A DNA stretch of 64,000 bases from Nocardia nova NBRC 15556 (GCF_001613005.1 NZ_BDBN01000030.1:51013-115012); one strand, 5' to 3'; shown: positions 19,631 to 29,025, counted from the stretch's first letter. Made by a program: numbers and translations. Notes: a model not told the origin generated them from the letters alone.

Positions 19631-20134
19631 ATGTCCACTCCCAGCACACCCCCATCAGCCGGAACCGCCCGCGAATCGGCGGGCCGGGGCCGGTTGCGCA
19701 TGCAGACGGCGGTCGACGCCGGCATGCGCGCCCTGTTGCGGTCGCCGCTGCATCGCCTGCTCAGCGCGAAATTGATGATCGTCACCGTGGTCGGGCGCAA
19801 AACCGGCCGCGTCTACGCGAATCCGGTCGGCTACGCCGAATCCGACGGCGCACTGCTGGTCGGCACCGCGGCGGGCTGGCGGCGCAATCTGCGGCCGGGC
19901 GAACCGGTGCGGATCACCTGGCGCGGCCGGGAGCGGCTCGCGGACTGGGAGGTGATCTCCGGTGAAGAGGAGATCGCCGAGCCCTACCGCATCATCCTCA
20001 CCCAGAATCCGACGCACGGCCGCTTCGCCGGTATCAGCCTCGATGCCGACGGCAACGTCGACCGGGAACAGCTGCGCGCCGCCCTCGGCCGCGGCACGGT
20101 CGTCGTGCGGCTGCGGCCGCGATCGATGCGCTGA
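19631..20134 (+). CDS. Deazaflavin (F420)-dependent nitroreductase-family protein
   Basis: A 167-residue protein in the DUF385/Ddn-type family. After a variable N-terminus comes LLRSPLHRLLSAKLMIVTVVGRKTGRVYANPVGYAESDGALLVGTAAGWRRNLRPGEPVRITWRGRE, with the GRKTG and W..N strands that bind F420 in Ddn relatives. Members reduce quinones or nitro compounds with F420H2. The divergent TetR regulator and operator suggest induction by a xenobiotic or quinone. It is convergent with tldE, with the stops 16 bp apart. Confidence 0.88.
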   Translation: MSTPSTPPSAGTARESAGRGRLRMQTAVDAGMRALLRSPLHRLLSAKLMIVTVVGRKTGRVYANPVGYAESDGALLVGTAAGWRRNLRPGEPVRITWRGRERLADWEVISGEEEIAEPYRIILTQNPTHGRFAGISLDADGNVDREQLRAALGRGTVVVRLRPRSMR

Positions 20135-20150
20135 GTGCGGGTGACCGCGC

Positions 20151-21545
20151 TCAGGTGGCCTGGCTGACCGAGGACATGTGGAAGTCGGGGATCCGCATCG
20201 GCGGCATGGCCGTGCGGGTGAACCAGTCCTTCCATTCGCGCGGCAGCGTGATCTCGGTGGCGCCGACCTCGGTAGCGCGGCGCAGCAGATCCAGCGGGCT
20301 CTCGTTGAAGCGGAAGTTGTTGACCGCGGCGGTGACCGCGCCGTCCTCCACCAGGTACACGCCGTCGCGAGTCAGGCCGGTCTGCAACAGCGTGGCCGGA
20401 TCGACCTCGCGGATGTACCACAGACAGGTCAGCAACAGGCCACGCTCGGTGGTGGCGATCATCTGCTCGAGAGTGGTGTCCGTCCCGCCGCTCAGCAGCA
20501 GATTCTCACCGGCCACCGTGACCGGAGCGTTGTACTGCGCGGCCACTGCGCGCGGATAGATCAGCGACTCGATCACTCCCTCGCGCAGCCAGTCCACGCG
20601 ACCGGCCGAGAGACCGTTGTCGAAGATCGAGGAGGTCTCCGATGAGGCGGCGGTCGCGACGAACGGCCGGTACTCCAAACCCGCGGCAGTCGGATCCGAG
20701 TACAACGTCAGCGGCAGGTCGGTGAGCCGCTCCCCGATGCGGGTGCCGCCGGCCCGGGCGAATGCGGTGTGCCCCTCGTGGGCGCCGCGTCCGTCCATCG
20801 ACCACAGCATCGGAATCAGCAGGTCGGCGACCGCCGAGGGCGGCAGCAGGGTGGGATAGCGACCGGCCGGCAGCTCGACCCGGCGGGCACACCAGTCCAG
20901 GCGCCGGCTCAGCTCGGCCAGCAGTGCGGTGACGCCGATATCGGTGAAGTCGGCGGTCGGCGCGCCCACCCAGGCGCTCGCGGGATCGCCGTCCCCGCCG
21001 CGTTTGCCGTTGATCTCGATGGATCCGGTGGGCTCGGTCCACCGGCGGCGGATGCCGGTGGAGGTGCCCAGCCAGGTGGTGTGCAGCTGATGATGGGCGA
21101 AACCGTAGAGCCGGTCGGCGCCGGCGAACCCGACCGCGAGCTCACCGGCGAGTCCGGTGAATACCTCGATGCCGGTCTCGCGCACGGGGCCCGCCCACTC
21201 CGAATCCAGGTGTGCGCCCGCGGTTTCCGGGTCCAGCAGCGGCATGGCGTCCGCAGCGGGCTCGGCCGTGCGAGCCGCCTCTTCGGCGCTGCGCACCACG
21301 GCCTCGATCTCGGCCGGATCCACGCTCGTGGAACCGGCACTGCCCACCCGCGCCGAGCGTGGGCCCTCGCGCAGGACCGACACCACCGCCCAGGATCGTG
21401 ACACCGACGACCCGTTGGTGGTCATGGAATTGCCGGCCCAGCGCAGCGAGGCCTCGGACGCGTCGGTGACGATGACGATCGTCTCGTCCGCGCGCGCGAC
21501 GGCCAGCGCCCGCTCCACGACCTCCGCGCCGTGCATCATCGTCAC
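20151..21545 (-). CDS. tldE: TldE/PmbA-like metalloprotease subunit
   Basis: The inactive partner of the TldD/TldE heterodimeric protease, which degrades small unfolded or modified peptides. The 464-residue protein shows LRWAGNSMTTNGSSVSRSW, WTEPTGSIEINGK, SSIFDNGLSAGRVDWLREGVIESLIYPR and the C-terminal NNFRFNESPLDLLRRATEVG. It has no HExxxH motif, as expected. The best start is the GTG at 21545, seven bases after GGGAGG. A TTG nine codons upstream is possible but has no site. Its start overlaps the stop of a 15-codon leader frame (separate entry). tldD lies upstream on the same strand. Confidence 0.9.
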   Translation of the reverse strand: MTMMHGAEVVERALAVARADETIVIVTDASEASLRWAGNSMTTNGSSVSRSWAVVSVLREGPRSARVGSAGSTSVDPAEIEAVVRSAEEAARTAEPAADAMPLLDPETAGAHLDSEWAGPVRETGIEVFTGLAGELAVGFAGADRLYGFAHHQLHTTWLGTSTGIRRRWTEPTGSIEINGKRGGDGDPASAWVGAPTADFTDIGVTALLAELSRRLDWCARRVELPAGRYPTLLPPSAVADLLIPMLWSMDGRGAHEGHTAFARAGGTRIGERLTDLPLTLYSDPTAAGLEYRPFVATAASSETSSIFDNGLSAGRVDWLREGVIESLIYPRAVAAQYNAPVTVAGENLLLSGGTDTTLEQMIATTERGLLLTCLWYIREVDPATLLQTGLTRDGVYLVEDGAVTAAVNNFRFNESPLDLLRRATEVGATEITLPREWKDWFTRTAMPPMRIPDFHMSSVSQAT

Positions 21546-21589
21546 CGACCGGCCTCCCGCGTTGTGTGCCAATTCCGAATCGTGGCCAT
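21542..21589 (-). CDS. Candidate leader peptide coupled to tldE
   Basis: A 15-codon frame, MATIRNWHTTREAGR, begins at an ATG (21589) preceded by a near-perfect AGGAGG site and ends in TGA inside the tldE start (GTGA). Ribosomes ending here could restart on tldE. The AGGAGGCGGGGT block before the ATG is a repeat of the sequence at the end of tldD. It could be a real leader or a chance frame, and there is no comparative evidence in the window. Confidence 0.35.
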   Translation of the reverse strand: MATIRNWHTTREAGR

Positions 21590-21660
21590 TACCCCGCCTC
21601 CTGTGTGGCGGGACACCCGCACCCGGTCGGCGCGGCGAGTGGCTGCTGCGCGAGGGTTAC

Positions 21661-23184
21661 TCACCCCGCCTCCTGGCGGGTGTTGAGGATGTTCACCCCG
21701 CGCACCAGCACCGACGGACATCCGTGCGATACCGCCGCGACCTGGCCGGGCTGGGCCTTACCGCAGTTGAACGCCCCGCCGAGGACCCAGGTCGACGGGC
21801 CGCCGACGGCTTCCATCGCGCCCCAGAAGTCGGTGGTGGTGGCCTGGTAGGCGACGTCGCGCAGCTGACCGGCCAACTCCCCGTTGCGAATCCGGAAGAA
21901 GCGCTGCCCGGTGAACTGGAAGTTGTAGCGCTGCATGTCGATCGACCAGGACCGGTCGCCGACGATGTAGATCCCGTCCTCGACCCGCGAGATCAGCTCG
22001 GCGGTGCTGGTATCGGACTCCGGATCGGGCTGCAGGGACACGTTGGCCATGCGCTGGATGGGCACATGATGGGCGGAATCGGCGTAGGAGCACCCGTTGG
22101 ACCGGGGCACCCCGAGACGAGGCGCGAAGACCCGGTCGAGCTGATAGCCGACCAGGATGCCGTCGCGCACCAGATCCCAGCGCTGCCCGGCCACCCCCTC
22201 GTCGTCGTAGCCGACCGTCGCGAGGCCGTACTCCTGAGTCCGATCGCCGGTGACGTGCATGATCGGGGTGCCGTAGCGCAGCGTCCCGAGCTTGTCGGGA
22301 GTGGCGAAGGAGGTTCCGGCGTAGGCCGATTCGTAGCCGATCGCGCGATCGTATTCGGTGGCGTGGCCGATGGATTCGTGAATCGTCAGCCACAGATTGG
22401 TCGGGTCGATCACCAGGTCGGTGGGGCCCGGCGTCACCGACGGCGCGGCGACCTTCTCGGCCAGCCACTGCGGCATCCGTGCCAGTTCCTCGTTCCAGTC
22501 CCAGACGCCGTCGGCGCCGGTGACGTACTCCCAGCCGCGCCCGGCCGGGGCGGCGAGGGTCCGCATGGTCTCGAAACCACCCGTCGCGGCGTCGACGGTG
22601 ATCGCCTCGAGTTGCGGATGCAGTCGCACCCGCTGCTGGGTGATCGTGGAACCCGCGGTGTCGGCGTAGTAGGTCTGCTCCTTGACCTGCAGCACCGATG
22701 CCGTCACGTGATCGATGCCCGCGGCCGAGGACAGGCGCTGCGAATAGTCCTGCAGCAGCGCGACCTTCTCCGGCGTGGGCACGGTGAACGGGTCCACCTG
22801 GTAGGGCGAGACCCAGGTCGCGTCGCGATAGACCGGTTCGCCGGCGAGTTCGACCCGCTCGCGGTTGAGCGCCCGCAGCGTCGCCGCGACGGTGACCGCG
22901 CGCTGGGCCACCGCCACGGCGGTCGCGGGTGTCAGTTCGCAGTGCGAGGCGAAACCCCAGGTGCCGTCGACGATCACGCGGACCGCGAAGCCCAGGTCGT
23001 CGGCATTGTCGATGGATTCGACGCGGCCGTCGCGCAACCGGATCGATTGCGTCAGCAGCCGATGCACCCGCAGATCGGCGTACTCGGCGCCGGCCGCGCG
23101 CGCCGCCGTCAACGCCGCATCGGTCAGGGCGGCCAGCGGCAGCGCGCGGAACTGGTCGTCCACGGCCGCAGATGCGATGCTCAC
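21661..23184 (-). CDS. tldD: TldD-like metalloprotease, catalytic subunit
   Basis: A 507-residue protein from the GTG at 23184. It contains the catalytic HExxxH zinc motif in TIHESIGHATEYDRAIGYESAYAGTSFAT. Other landmarks are GYDDEGVAGQRWDLVRDGILVGYQLDR and the C-terminal GGAFNCGKAQPGQVAAVSHGCPSVLVRGVNIL. It forms a protease with TldE, encoded about 70 bp downstream, and acts in the cytoplasm. TldD/E pairs are also known to mature some modified peptides, but no RiPP precursor is visible here. It is divergent from a TetR gene. Confidence 0.94.
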   Translation of the reverse strand: MSIASAAVDDQFRALPLAALTDAALTAARAAGAEYADLRVHRLLTQSIRLRDGRVESIDNADDLGFAVRVIVDGTWGFASHCELTPATAVAVAQRAVTVAATLRALNRERVELAGEPVYRDATWVSPYQVDPFTVPTPEKVALLQDYSQRLSSAAGIDHVTASVLQVKEQTYYADTAGSTITQQRVRLHPQLEAITVDAATGGFETMRTLAAPAGRGWEYVTGADGVWDWNEELARMPQWLAEKVAAPSVTPGPTDLVIDPTNLWLTIHESIGHATEYDRAIGYESAYAGTSFATPDKLGTLRYGTPIMHVTGDRTQEYGLATVGYDDEGVAGQRWDLVRDGILVGYQLDRVFAPRLGVPRSNGCSYADSAHHVPIQRMANVSLQPDPESDTSTAELISRVEDGIYIVGDRSWSIDMQRYNFQFTGQRFFRIRNGELAGQLRDVAYQATTTDFWGAMEAVGGPSTWVLGGAFNCGKAQPGQVAAVSHGCPSVLVRGVNILNTRQEAG

Positions 23185-23390
23185 CCGGCCTACGCTAATT
23201 GCTGAACGCCGGCTGGGCCACCGGATCGGCCGACGGGTGCGGCGAAACACTCTGGGACCCAACGCGACACGCCGTGCATGATTGCAGGCGATGCAAACAT
23301 GCACGAAATGCGGTGTGGCACGGACTGAAACGCGCGCGAAACGCGCAGCCTGCCGCAGGTTGCGGCGCCGATGGCGTACTGTCTGCCCGC

Positions 23391-24044
23391 GTGCCGCCAT
23401 CCGCACTCCGTGACCGTAAGCGGGAACGCACCCGCCGCGCCCTCCTCGAGGCTGCCGCCGATCTGTTCGAATCCCGCGGCTACGAGGCGACCACCGTCGC
23501 CGATATCGCCGCGACCGCCGAGGTGGGTACGAGGACGTTCTTCAACTACTTCGAGAGCAAAGAGGAACTGCTCTTCCCCGAGCCCGATGAACGCGTCACC
23601 GCGGCGGTGGCCGCGATCGCGAGCCGTCGTGCCGACGAACGACCCGTCGAGGTGCTGCTGCGCGCGCTGCGGGCCGCCGGGGACAATCCCGGTGATCACC
23701 TCGGCGACGATCTGGCGGCCCGCATCGCCGTGTTGCGGGCCCAGGTCTCGCGCACCGTGCCCGCCGTCAGCGGCCGGGCCGCGCACGCCCAGCTGGCCGC
23801 GCAGCAGGAGATCGCGCGGCGGCTGCGCGACGCCTTCCCCGACGAATTGGACGAGGTCGGCGCGGCCGCGCTGGTCGGCGCCGTCGTCGGGGCGGTGTCG
23901 GGTGCGCTGACCGTGCTGTTCTCCGGCCGCCACGCGATCGAGGACGGGGAACGGCTGCATCGCACCATCCGCGAGACCACCTCGCGGGTGCTGGCGCCCT
24001 GGCTCTCGGCCGGCCGGCATCTGACCGCGGAGGCGCGCTGCTGA
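23391..24044 (+). CDS. TetR-family transcriptional regulator
   Basis: A 217-residue protein from the GTG at 23391. The N-terminal HTH domain is RERTRRALLEAAADLFESRGYEATTVADIAATAEVGTRTFFNYFESKEELLF. The C-terminal helical domain is Ala/Arg-rich (QEIARRLRDAFPDELDEVGAAALVGAVVGAV). The 206-bp region shared with divergent tldD contains a cluster of TGCA/TGCAT words around 23275-23312, possibly its operator. The downstream gene (TauE/SafE) is convergent, so the target is uncertain. Confidence 0.92.
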   Translation: MPPSALRDRKRERTRRALLEAAADLFESRGYEATTVADIAATAEVGTRTFFNYFESKEELLFPEPDERVTAAVAAIASRRADERPVEVLLRALRAAGDNPGDHLGDDLAARIAVLRAQVSRTVPAVSGRAAHAQLAAQQEIARRLRDAFPDELDEVGAAALVGAVVGAVSGALTVLFSGRHAIEDGERLHRTIRETTSRVLAPWLSAGRHLTAEARC

Positions 24045-24051
24045 GCGCCGC

Positions 24052-24813
24052 TCAGCCGAACTGCTGCCAGCCCAGGCGCACCACCATCGCGGTCACCACG
24101 ATCAGCAGCACCGCGCGCACGAACCCGGCCCCGCGCGCGATCGCCATCCGCGAACCCACCACGGAGCCCGCGATATTCGCCACCGCCATGCCCAGGCCCA
24201 CCGACCAGATGATGTGCCCGGTGGCGGCGAGCAGGATCAGCGCGCCGAGATTGGATCCGCAGTTGATCACCTTCGCCATGGCCGCGGCGCGCACGAACTC
24301 GGTACCGAGCAGGGTGGCGAAGGAGATGATCAGGAAGGTGCCGGTACCGGGGCCGACCAGCCCGTCGTAGCCGCCGATCAGCCCGGCCGACAGGCCCACC
24401 ACCAGGATCGTGCGGCGCCGGGTCGGCGGGTGGGTCGCCATCGTCACCCCGATCGAGGGCCGCGTCGCCACCACGATCGCGACACCGATCAGCACCGTCA
24501 TCACGATCGGGATGAAATAGCGCCGGTCGATCAGGGCCACCGCGGCCGAACCGGCGGCCGCCGCGCACGCCGCGATCGCCGCACCCGACAGCATGAGCGG
24601 CCATCGCATCGGCACCCGGCGCGCGAAAGTCAGCGCTGCGGCACTGGTTCCGGCGAATGCGGCGATCTTGTTCGTGCCCAGCGCGGTCTGCGGGGGCAGC
24701 GTCGGCGCCACCAGTAGCAGTGTCGGCAGAATGATCAATCCGCCACCGCCCACCACCGCGTCCACCCATCCTGCGGCCGTGGCCGCGGGCAGCAGCACCG
24801 CCCACTCGGCCAT
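24052..24813 (-). CDS. TauE/SafE-family sulfite/organosulfonate exporter-like permease
   Basis: A 253-residue protein with about eight hydrophobic helices. The start is ATG 24813, or GTG two codons earlier. It has the two family half-repeats, each with a glycine-rich start: AGWVDAVVGGGGLIILPTLLLVAPTLPPQTALGTNKIAAFAG and GLIGGYDGLVGPGTGTFLIISFATLLGTEFVRAAAMAKVINCGSNLGAL. Members export sulfite, sulfoacetate or other small anions. No sulfur-metabolism gene is adjacent, so the substrate is open. It is convergent with the TetR gene, with an 8-bp gap between the ends. Confidence 0.9.
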   Translation of the reverse strand: MAEWAVLLPAATAAGWVDAVVGGGGLIILPTLLLVAPTLPPQTALGTNKIAAFAGTSAAALTFARRVPMRWPLMLSGAAIAACAAAAGSAAVALIDRRYFIPIVMTVLIGVAIVVATRPSIGVTMATHPPTRRRTILVVGLSAGLIGGYDGLVGPGTGTFLIISFATLLGTEFVRAAAMAKVINCGSNLGALILLAATGHIIWSVGLGMAVANIAGSVVGSRMAIARGAGFVRAVLLIVVTAMVVRLGWQQFG

Positions 24814-24900
24814 ACCCACGGCGGCGACCCAATCAGAGTCGGCGACGTGCGGCAAATCGTGGCGCGCGGTGTCGAGGTGGCGGCCACCTAGGCTGAGCGA

Positions 24901-26121
24901 GTGCGCCGATTCAGTCTGTGGCTCCGTGGCAAACCCATGGTCGCCGATTCCATCCTCGCGGCCGCACTGGTGCTGTTGGATCTGCTCACGCTCGGCGGCA
25001 AGGATCATGCGATCGTCTATCTGATCCTCGGGCTGCTGGTTCCGGTGCCGGTGATCTGGCGGCGCAGCTATCCGCGGGCCAGTGCGGTCGCCCTGCTGGT
25101 GCTGTCGATCACCACCAGCGCGGTGAGCGTGGTCCTGCACGAGGATCTGCAGCCGCCGGCGCTGCTGGCGGTCGGCGTCGCGCTCTACACCCTCGTCGCG
25201 TACGTGGGCCGGCGCGAGGGTTTGCTGTATCTGGTCGGCCTCGCCGTGGACGGAGCGTTCTCGCTGGCCGTGGTCGACCAGTCGGTGCCGATCGTCATCG
25301 GCTTCCTGATCATGTTCTACGCGCTGTGCTGGACCCTCGCGGAATTCCTCGGCGCCCGCCACGCCTACGACGCCGAGGTCGCGGCCCGCCTCGCCGTCGC
25401 CGACTACGACCGTGAACGCAGCGCCCACGACGCGGTCTCGGCCGAACGCACCCGCATCGCCCGCGAACTCCACGATGTGGTCGCCCACGCGGTCAGCGTC
25501 ATCATCGTGCAGGCCGACGGGGCGAAATACGCGCTGCGCCGCGACCCCGAGGTCGCCGAACAGGCGCTGGCCACCATCGCCGGCACAGGCCGCGAGGCGC
25601 TGCGGGAACTGCGCCGCACGGTGGAACTGCTGCGCACCGAGCACGCCCCGGAGCAGCTGCCGCAACACGGCACCGCCGGACTGGCGAAGGTGGTGGAGAT
25701 GATGCGCAGCGCCGGGCTGGCCGTGGAACTGGAACTCACCGGGGAACTCGACGATGTCGCCCCCGAGGTGAGCCTCGGCATGCACCGCATCGTGCAGGAA
25801 TCGCTGACCAACACCTTCCGCCACGCCGGCCCCGACCCGCAGGCCTGGGTGCGGGTGCGGCGGCGCGACGCGGACGTGCTGGTCGAGGTGCTCGACCGCG
25901 GCGACGCCGGGCCGTCCGCGACCGGGTTCACCGTGGCCACGCAGGCTCCCGTCGTGGACGACACCGCGCTGCGCAACGGCATCGCCGGCAGCGGACTGGG
26001 ACTGGTCGGGATGCGGGAGCGGATCGCGGTACTCGGCGGCACCCTCGCGGTGGGACGACGTCCCGAGGGCGGCTGGCGCGTCTGCGCCACCATTCCCCTG
26101 CAGCGTGAACTACCCGACTGA
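24901..26121 (+). CDS. NarL-type sensor histidine kinase
   Basis: A 406-residue protein from the GTG at 24901. The N-terminal region has about five or six membrane helices (residues 12-155) with no large extracellular domain. A HisKA_3 dimerisation domain follows, with the phospho-accepting His191 in RIARELHDVVAHAVSVIIVQADGA. The HATPase domain has N box (ESLTNTFRHAG), G1 (LVEVLDRGDAG) and G2 (GIAGSGLGLVGMRERIAVLGG). It forms an operon with the response regulator 31 bp downstream. The membrane-only sensor resembles kinases that detect envelope stress or membrane-active compounds (inference). Confidence 0.95.
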   Translation: MRRFSLWLRGKPMVADSILAAALVLLDLLTLGGKDHAIVYLILGLLVPVPVIWRRSYPRASAVALLVLSITTSAVSVVLHEDLQPPALLAVGVALYTLVAYVGRREGLLYLVGLAVDGAFSLAVVDQSVPIVIGFLIMFYALCWTLAEFLGARHAYDAEVAARLAVADYDRERSAHDAVSAERTRIARELHDVVAHAVSVIIVQADGAKYALRRDPEVAEQALATIAGTGREALRELRRTVELLRTEHAPEQLPQHGTAGLAKVVEMMRSAGLAVELELTGELDDVAPEVSLGMHRIVQESLTNTFRHAGPDPQAWVRVRRRDADVLVEVLDRGDAGPSATGFTVATQAPVVDDTALRNGIAGSGLGLVGMRERIAVLGGTLAVGRRPEGGWRVCATIPLQRELPD

Positions 26122-26152
26122 CCGGGCGAGGAGTCCCGGTTAGATTGGTGCG

Positions 26153-26812
26153 GTGCCGATCACCGTACTCGTCGTCGACGATCAGGAACTCATGCGTGCC
26201 GGACTCAAGATGGTGCTGGGCGCGCACCCGGACGTCGACGTCGTCGCCGAGGCCGACAACGGCGCGACCGCCGTGCGCCTGGCCGGTGAACTGGCCCCCG
26301 ACGTGGTGCTGATGGATGTGCGGATGCCGGTGGTCGACGGCGTCGCCGCCACCGCTCAGATCCTCGAATCCGGGTGTGGCAGCCGGGTTCTGGTGATGAC
26401 CACCTTCGATCTCGACGAACACGCACTCGGCGCCCTGCGGGCCGGCGCCAGTGGTTTCCTGCTCAAGGACACCCCGCCCGAGGATCTGATCTCCGCCATC
26501 CGCAGCGTCGCGGCCGGTGACGCCGTGGTCTCGCCGAAGGTGACCAAACGGCTGCTGAACCGGCTGATCGCCGCCGACCCCGCCCGCGTGCGCGACCCAT
26601 CGGTGCTCGACGTGCTCACCGCGCGCGAACGCGAGGTGCTCGAACAGATCGCCGCCGGGCGCTCCAACGCCGAGATCGCCGCCGAGCTGTATCTCTCGGA
26701 AGCCACGGTCAAGACTCACGTCGGCCGGGTGCTGACCAAACTGGGACTGCGCGACCGGGTGCAGGCGGTCGTGCTGGCCTATGAAACCGGGCTGGTCACG
26801 CCCGGTACCTGA
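26153..26812 (+). CDS. NarL/FixJ-family response regulator
   Basis: A 219-residue protein from a GTG at 26153. The receiver domain has the acidic pair (VVDDQ), phospho-acceptor Asp55 in PDVVLMDVRMPVVDG, and the conserved Thr and Lys (MTTFD, FLLKDTPPEDL). The C-terminal LuxR-type HTH reads LTAREREVLEQIAAGRSNAEIAAELYLSEATVKTHVGRVLTKLGLRDRVQAVVLAYE. It is the cognate partner of the upstream kinase. Its targets are not evident from the window. Confidence 0.96.
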   Translation: MPITVLVVDDQELMRAGLKMVLGAHPDVDVVAEADNGATAVRLAGELAPDVVLMDVRMPVVDGVAATAQILESGCGSRVLVMTTFDLDEHALGALRAGASGFLLKDTPPEDLISAIRSVAAGDAVVSPKVTKRLLNRLIAADPARVRDPSVLDVLTAREREVLEQIAAGRSNAEIAAELYLSEATVKTHVGRVLTKLGLRDRVQAVVLAYETGLVTPGT

Positions 26813-26896
26813 CCGGGTGAGCGACGATATGCCCGAATCGGGAGAAAAACGGGGTCGTCGCGCGTTGGGCAGGGTAGATCGTGGAAAGGATCGCCG

Positions 26897-27379
26897 ATGC
26901 CCGCCCTGTTGTTCGCCCTCTATCTCGTCGTCGAGATCGCGGCGCTGGTCGTGGTCGGCCACCTCATCGGTGCCGTGCCGACCATTCTGCTGCTCATCGC
27001 CGGGTCCGCGCTCGGGCTGATCCTGGTGCGTTCCCAGGGCCGCCGGGTCTTCCAGCAGTTCCGTCGTGCCCGCCGCGGCGAGATCGCCCCGGGAACCGCC
27101 GTCGCCGACGGCGCGCTGGTCGGGGTGGGCGCGCTGCTGATGTTCGTTCCCGGCCTGGTCACCTCGGTATTCGGACTGCTACTGCTTCTTCCCACCCGCG
27201 CGCTGCTGCGACCGCTGGTCTCGGCCGCGGCGCTGCGGCGCATCGACCGGCTGACCATGGCCACCGGCTATCGCGGCGTGGTGGTGGAACCCTCTGGAGA
27301 GGTCGTGGACGGTGTGGTCGTCGAGCAGTACTACGACGACGGTCAGGGTCACGCGCGGCGCATGATCGACCCCCGCTGA
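26897..27379 (+). CDS. fxsA: FxsA-family membrane protein
   Basis: A 160-residue protein with three hydrophobic segments. FxsA features are the N-terminal helix pair (LLFALYLVVEIAALVVVGHLIGAVPTILLLIAGSALGLILVRSQGRR) and GALLMFVPGLVTSVFGLLLLLPTRALLRP. In E. coli FxsA relieves exclusion of phage T7 by F plasmids; its normal role is unknown. The C-terminal 45 residues are soluble and acidic. It is followed by a terminator-like hairpin at 27382-27402. Confidence 0.88.
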   Translation: MPALLFALYLVVEIAALVVVGHLIGAVPTILLLIAGSALGLILVRSQGRRVFQQFRRARRGEIAPGTAVADGALVGVGALLMFVPGLVTSVFGLLLLLPTRALLRPLVSAAALRRIDRLTMATGYRGVVVEPSGEVVDGVVVEQYYDDGQGHARRMIDPR

Positions 27380-27381
27380 CC

Positions 27382-27402
27382 GGCCCGCACTGATCGCGGG
27401 CC
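27382..27402 (+). terminator. Hairpin after fxsA
   Basis: GGCCCGC (27382-27388) pairs perfectly with GCGGGCC (27396-27402) across a 7-base loop, 2 bp after the fxsA stop. The amidohydrolase gene begins at 27430, so this likely separates the two transcripts. Confidence 0.5.
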
Positions 27403-27429
27403 GCCGGCCGTGCGGCACACTGGTCACCC

Positions 27430-29025
27430 GTGAGTACCCAGTTGCTGGTCGGCGGCCGAATCTACAGTTCCAGTTCCCCCGATGCCACCACGATGGCAAT
27501 CACCGACGGCACCGTGGTCTGGCTGGGCGCCGAACGCCCCGGCCGCGCTTTGCACCCCGACGCCGAAATCGTCGATCTGGACGGCGCTTTCGTCGCCCCG
27601 GCCTTCGTCGATCCGCACGTGCACGTCACCGCGCTCGGCCTGCAACTGACGGGTTTGGACCTGTCCCAGGCGAATTCGCTGGCACAGTGCCTGGATCTGG
27701 TACGCGAGTACGCTGCCACCCATACCGGAACGATCATCGGCGACGGCTGGGACGAAACCCGCTGGCCCGAGGGCCGCCCGCCCACCGTCGATGAGATCGA
27801 TGCCGCCGCCGGGCCCGGCCGTCCGGCCTATCTGGCCCGCGTGGACGCCCATTCCGCGGTCGCCTCGACCGCGCTGCTCGACACGGTGAGCGGCGTTCGC
27901 GCGGCCGCGGGTTACACCGCCGGCGCACCGCTTCGCGCCGACGCGCATCACCTCGTTCGCGAGGCCGCACTCGACGGTCTCGACCGCGCTCAGCGCGACC
28001 GGGCTCGGGCCGCCGCACTCGATTACGCGGCCGCGCACGGTGTGGTCGCCGTCCACGAATGTGCGGGCCCCCAGATCGCAGGACGCACCGACGTGCGCGA
28101 GTTGCTGGAATTCGAGCACGGTGTGCAGGTGCGCGCGTACTGGGGTGAGGCCGTCACCTCGGCCGACGAGGCGCGGGCGCTGCTCGGCGAACTCGGTGTA
28201 CACGGGCTGGCCGGCGACCTGTTCGTCGACGGCTCGTTCGGTTCCCACACCGCCTGGCTGCGCGAACCCTATGCCGACCGCGACACCACCGGTGTCTCCT
28301 ACCTCGACGCCGCGGCGATCGCCGCCCATGTCCGGGCCTGCACCGAGGCCGGGATTCAAGCCGGATTCCACGCCATCGGCGACGCCGCCATCGATGCGGT
28401 GGTCGAGGGCTTCGCCCGGGTCGCCGGCGAACTCGGCGCACCGGCGGTGGCCACCCGCGGCCACCGGCTCGAACATGCCGAACTGCTCGATGCCGGCCAG
28501 ATCGCGAAACTGGCCGAATTCGGCGTGATCGCCAGCGTGCAACCGGGATTCGACGCCGCGTGGGGTGGCGCCGAGGGGATGTACGCCACCCGGCTGGGCG
28601 CCGAACGCGCCGCGGCCACCAACCCGTTCGCGGCGATGGCCGCCGCCGGTATCTCGCTGGCGATCAGCTCCGATGCCCCGGTGACGGCGCTGAACCCGTG
28701 GGAGGCCATCCGCGCGGCCGCGAACCACCGCACCCCGGGGCACCACATCTCCCCGCGCGCCGCCTTCGCCGCCGCCACCCGCGGCGCATGGCGGGCCGGC
28801 GGTGTGCGCGACGGTGTCGCCGGAACCCTGGTTCCGGGCGCTCCCGCCAACTATGCGGTGTGGGACGCCGCGGAACTCGTCGTCGCCGCGGCATCGGACA
28901 CGGTCCAGCGCTGGTCCACCGATCCGCGCTCCCGCGTCCCCGGCCTTCCGTCCTTGGAAGAGGGCGCCGAACTCCCGCGCTGCCTGCGGACCGTCCGCGA
29001 CGGAGTGACGATCTATACAGCCTGA
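27430..29025 (+). CDS. YtcJ-type metal-dependent amidohydrolase
   Basis: A 531-residue amidohydrolase-superfamily enzyme. The beta-sandwich start ends at FVAPAFVDPHVHVTALGLQLTGLDL (HxH metal motif, about residues 59-61). Later landmarks are GWDETRWPEGRPPT, GDLFVDGSFGSHTAWLREPYADRDTTG, GFHAIGDAAIDAVVEGF, HRLEHAELL, ISSDAPVTALNPWEAIRAA and the C-terminal GTLVPGAPANYAVWD. These fit the YtcJ/exoenzyme-regulatory AepA branch, whose members hydrolyse cyclic or N-acyl amides with one or two Zn ions. The natural substrate is unknown. It lies 104 bp before lnt on the same strand. Confidence 0.9.
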   Translation: MSTQLLVGGRIYSSSSPDATTMAITDGTVVWLGAERPGRALHPDAEIVDLDGAFVAPAFVDPHVHVTALGLQLTGLDLSQANSLAQCLDLVREYAATHTGTIIGDGWDETRWPEGRPPTVDEIDAAAGPGRPAYLARVDAHSAVASTALLDTVSGVRAAAGYTAGAPLRADAHHLVREAALDGLDRAQRDRARAAALDYAAAHGVVAVHECAGPQIAGRTDVRELLEFEHGVQVRAYWGEAVTSADEARALLGELGVHGLAGDLFVDGSFGSHTAWLREPYADRDTTGVSYLDAAAIAAHVRACTEAGIQAGFHAIGDAAIDAVVEGFARVAGELGAPAVATRGHRLEHAELLDAGQIAKLAEFGVIASVQPGFDAAWGGAEGMYATRLGAERAAATNPFAAMAAAGISLAISSDAPVTALNPWEAIRAAANHRTPGHHISPRAAFAAATRGAWRAGGVRDGVAGTLVPGAPANYAVWDAAELVVAAASDTVQRWSTDPRSRVPGLPSLEEGAELPRCLRTVRDGVTIYTA

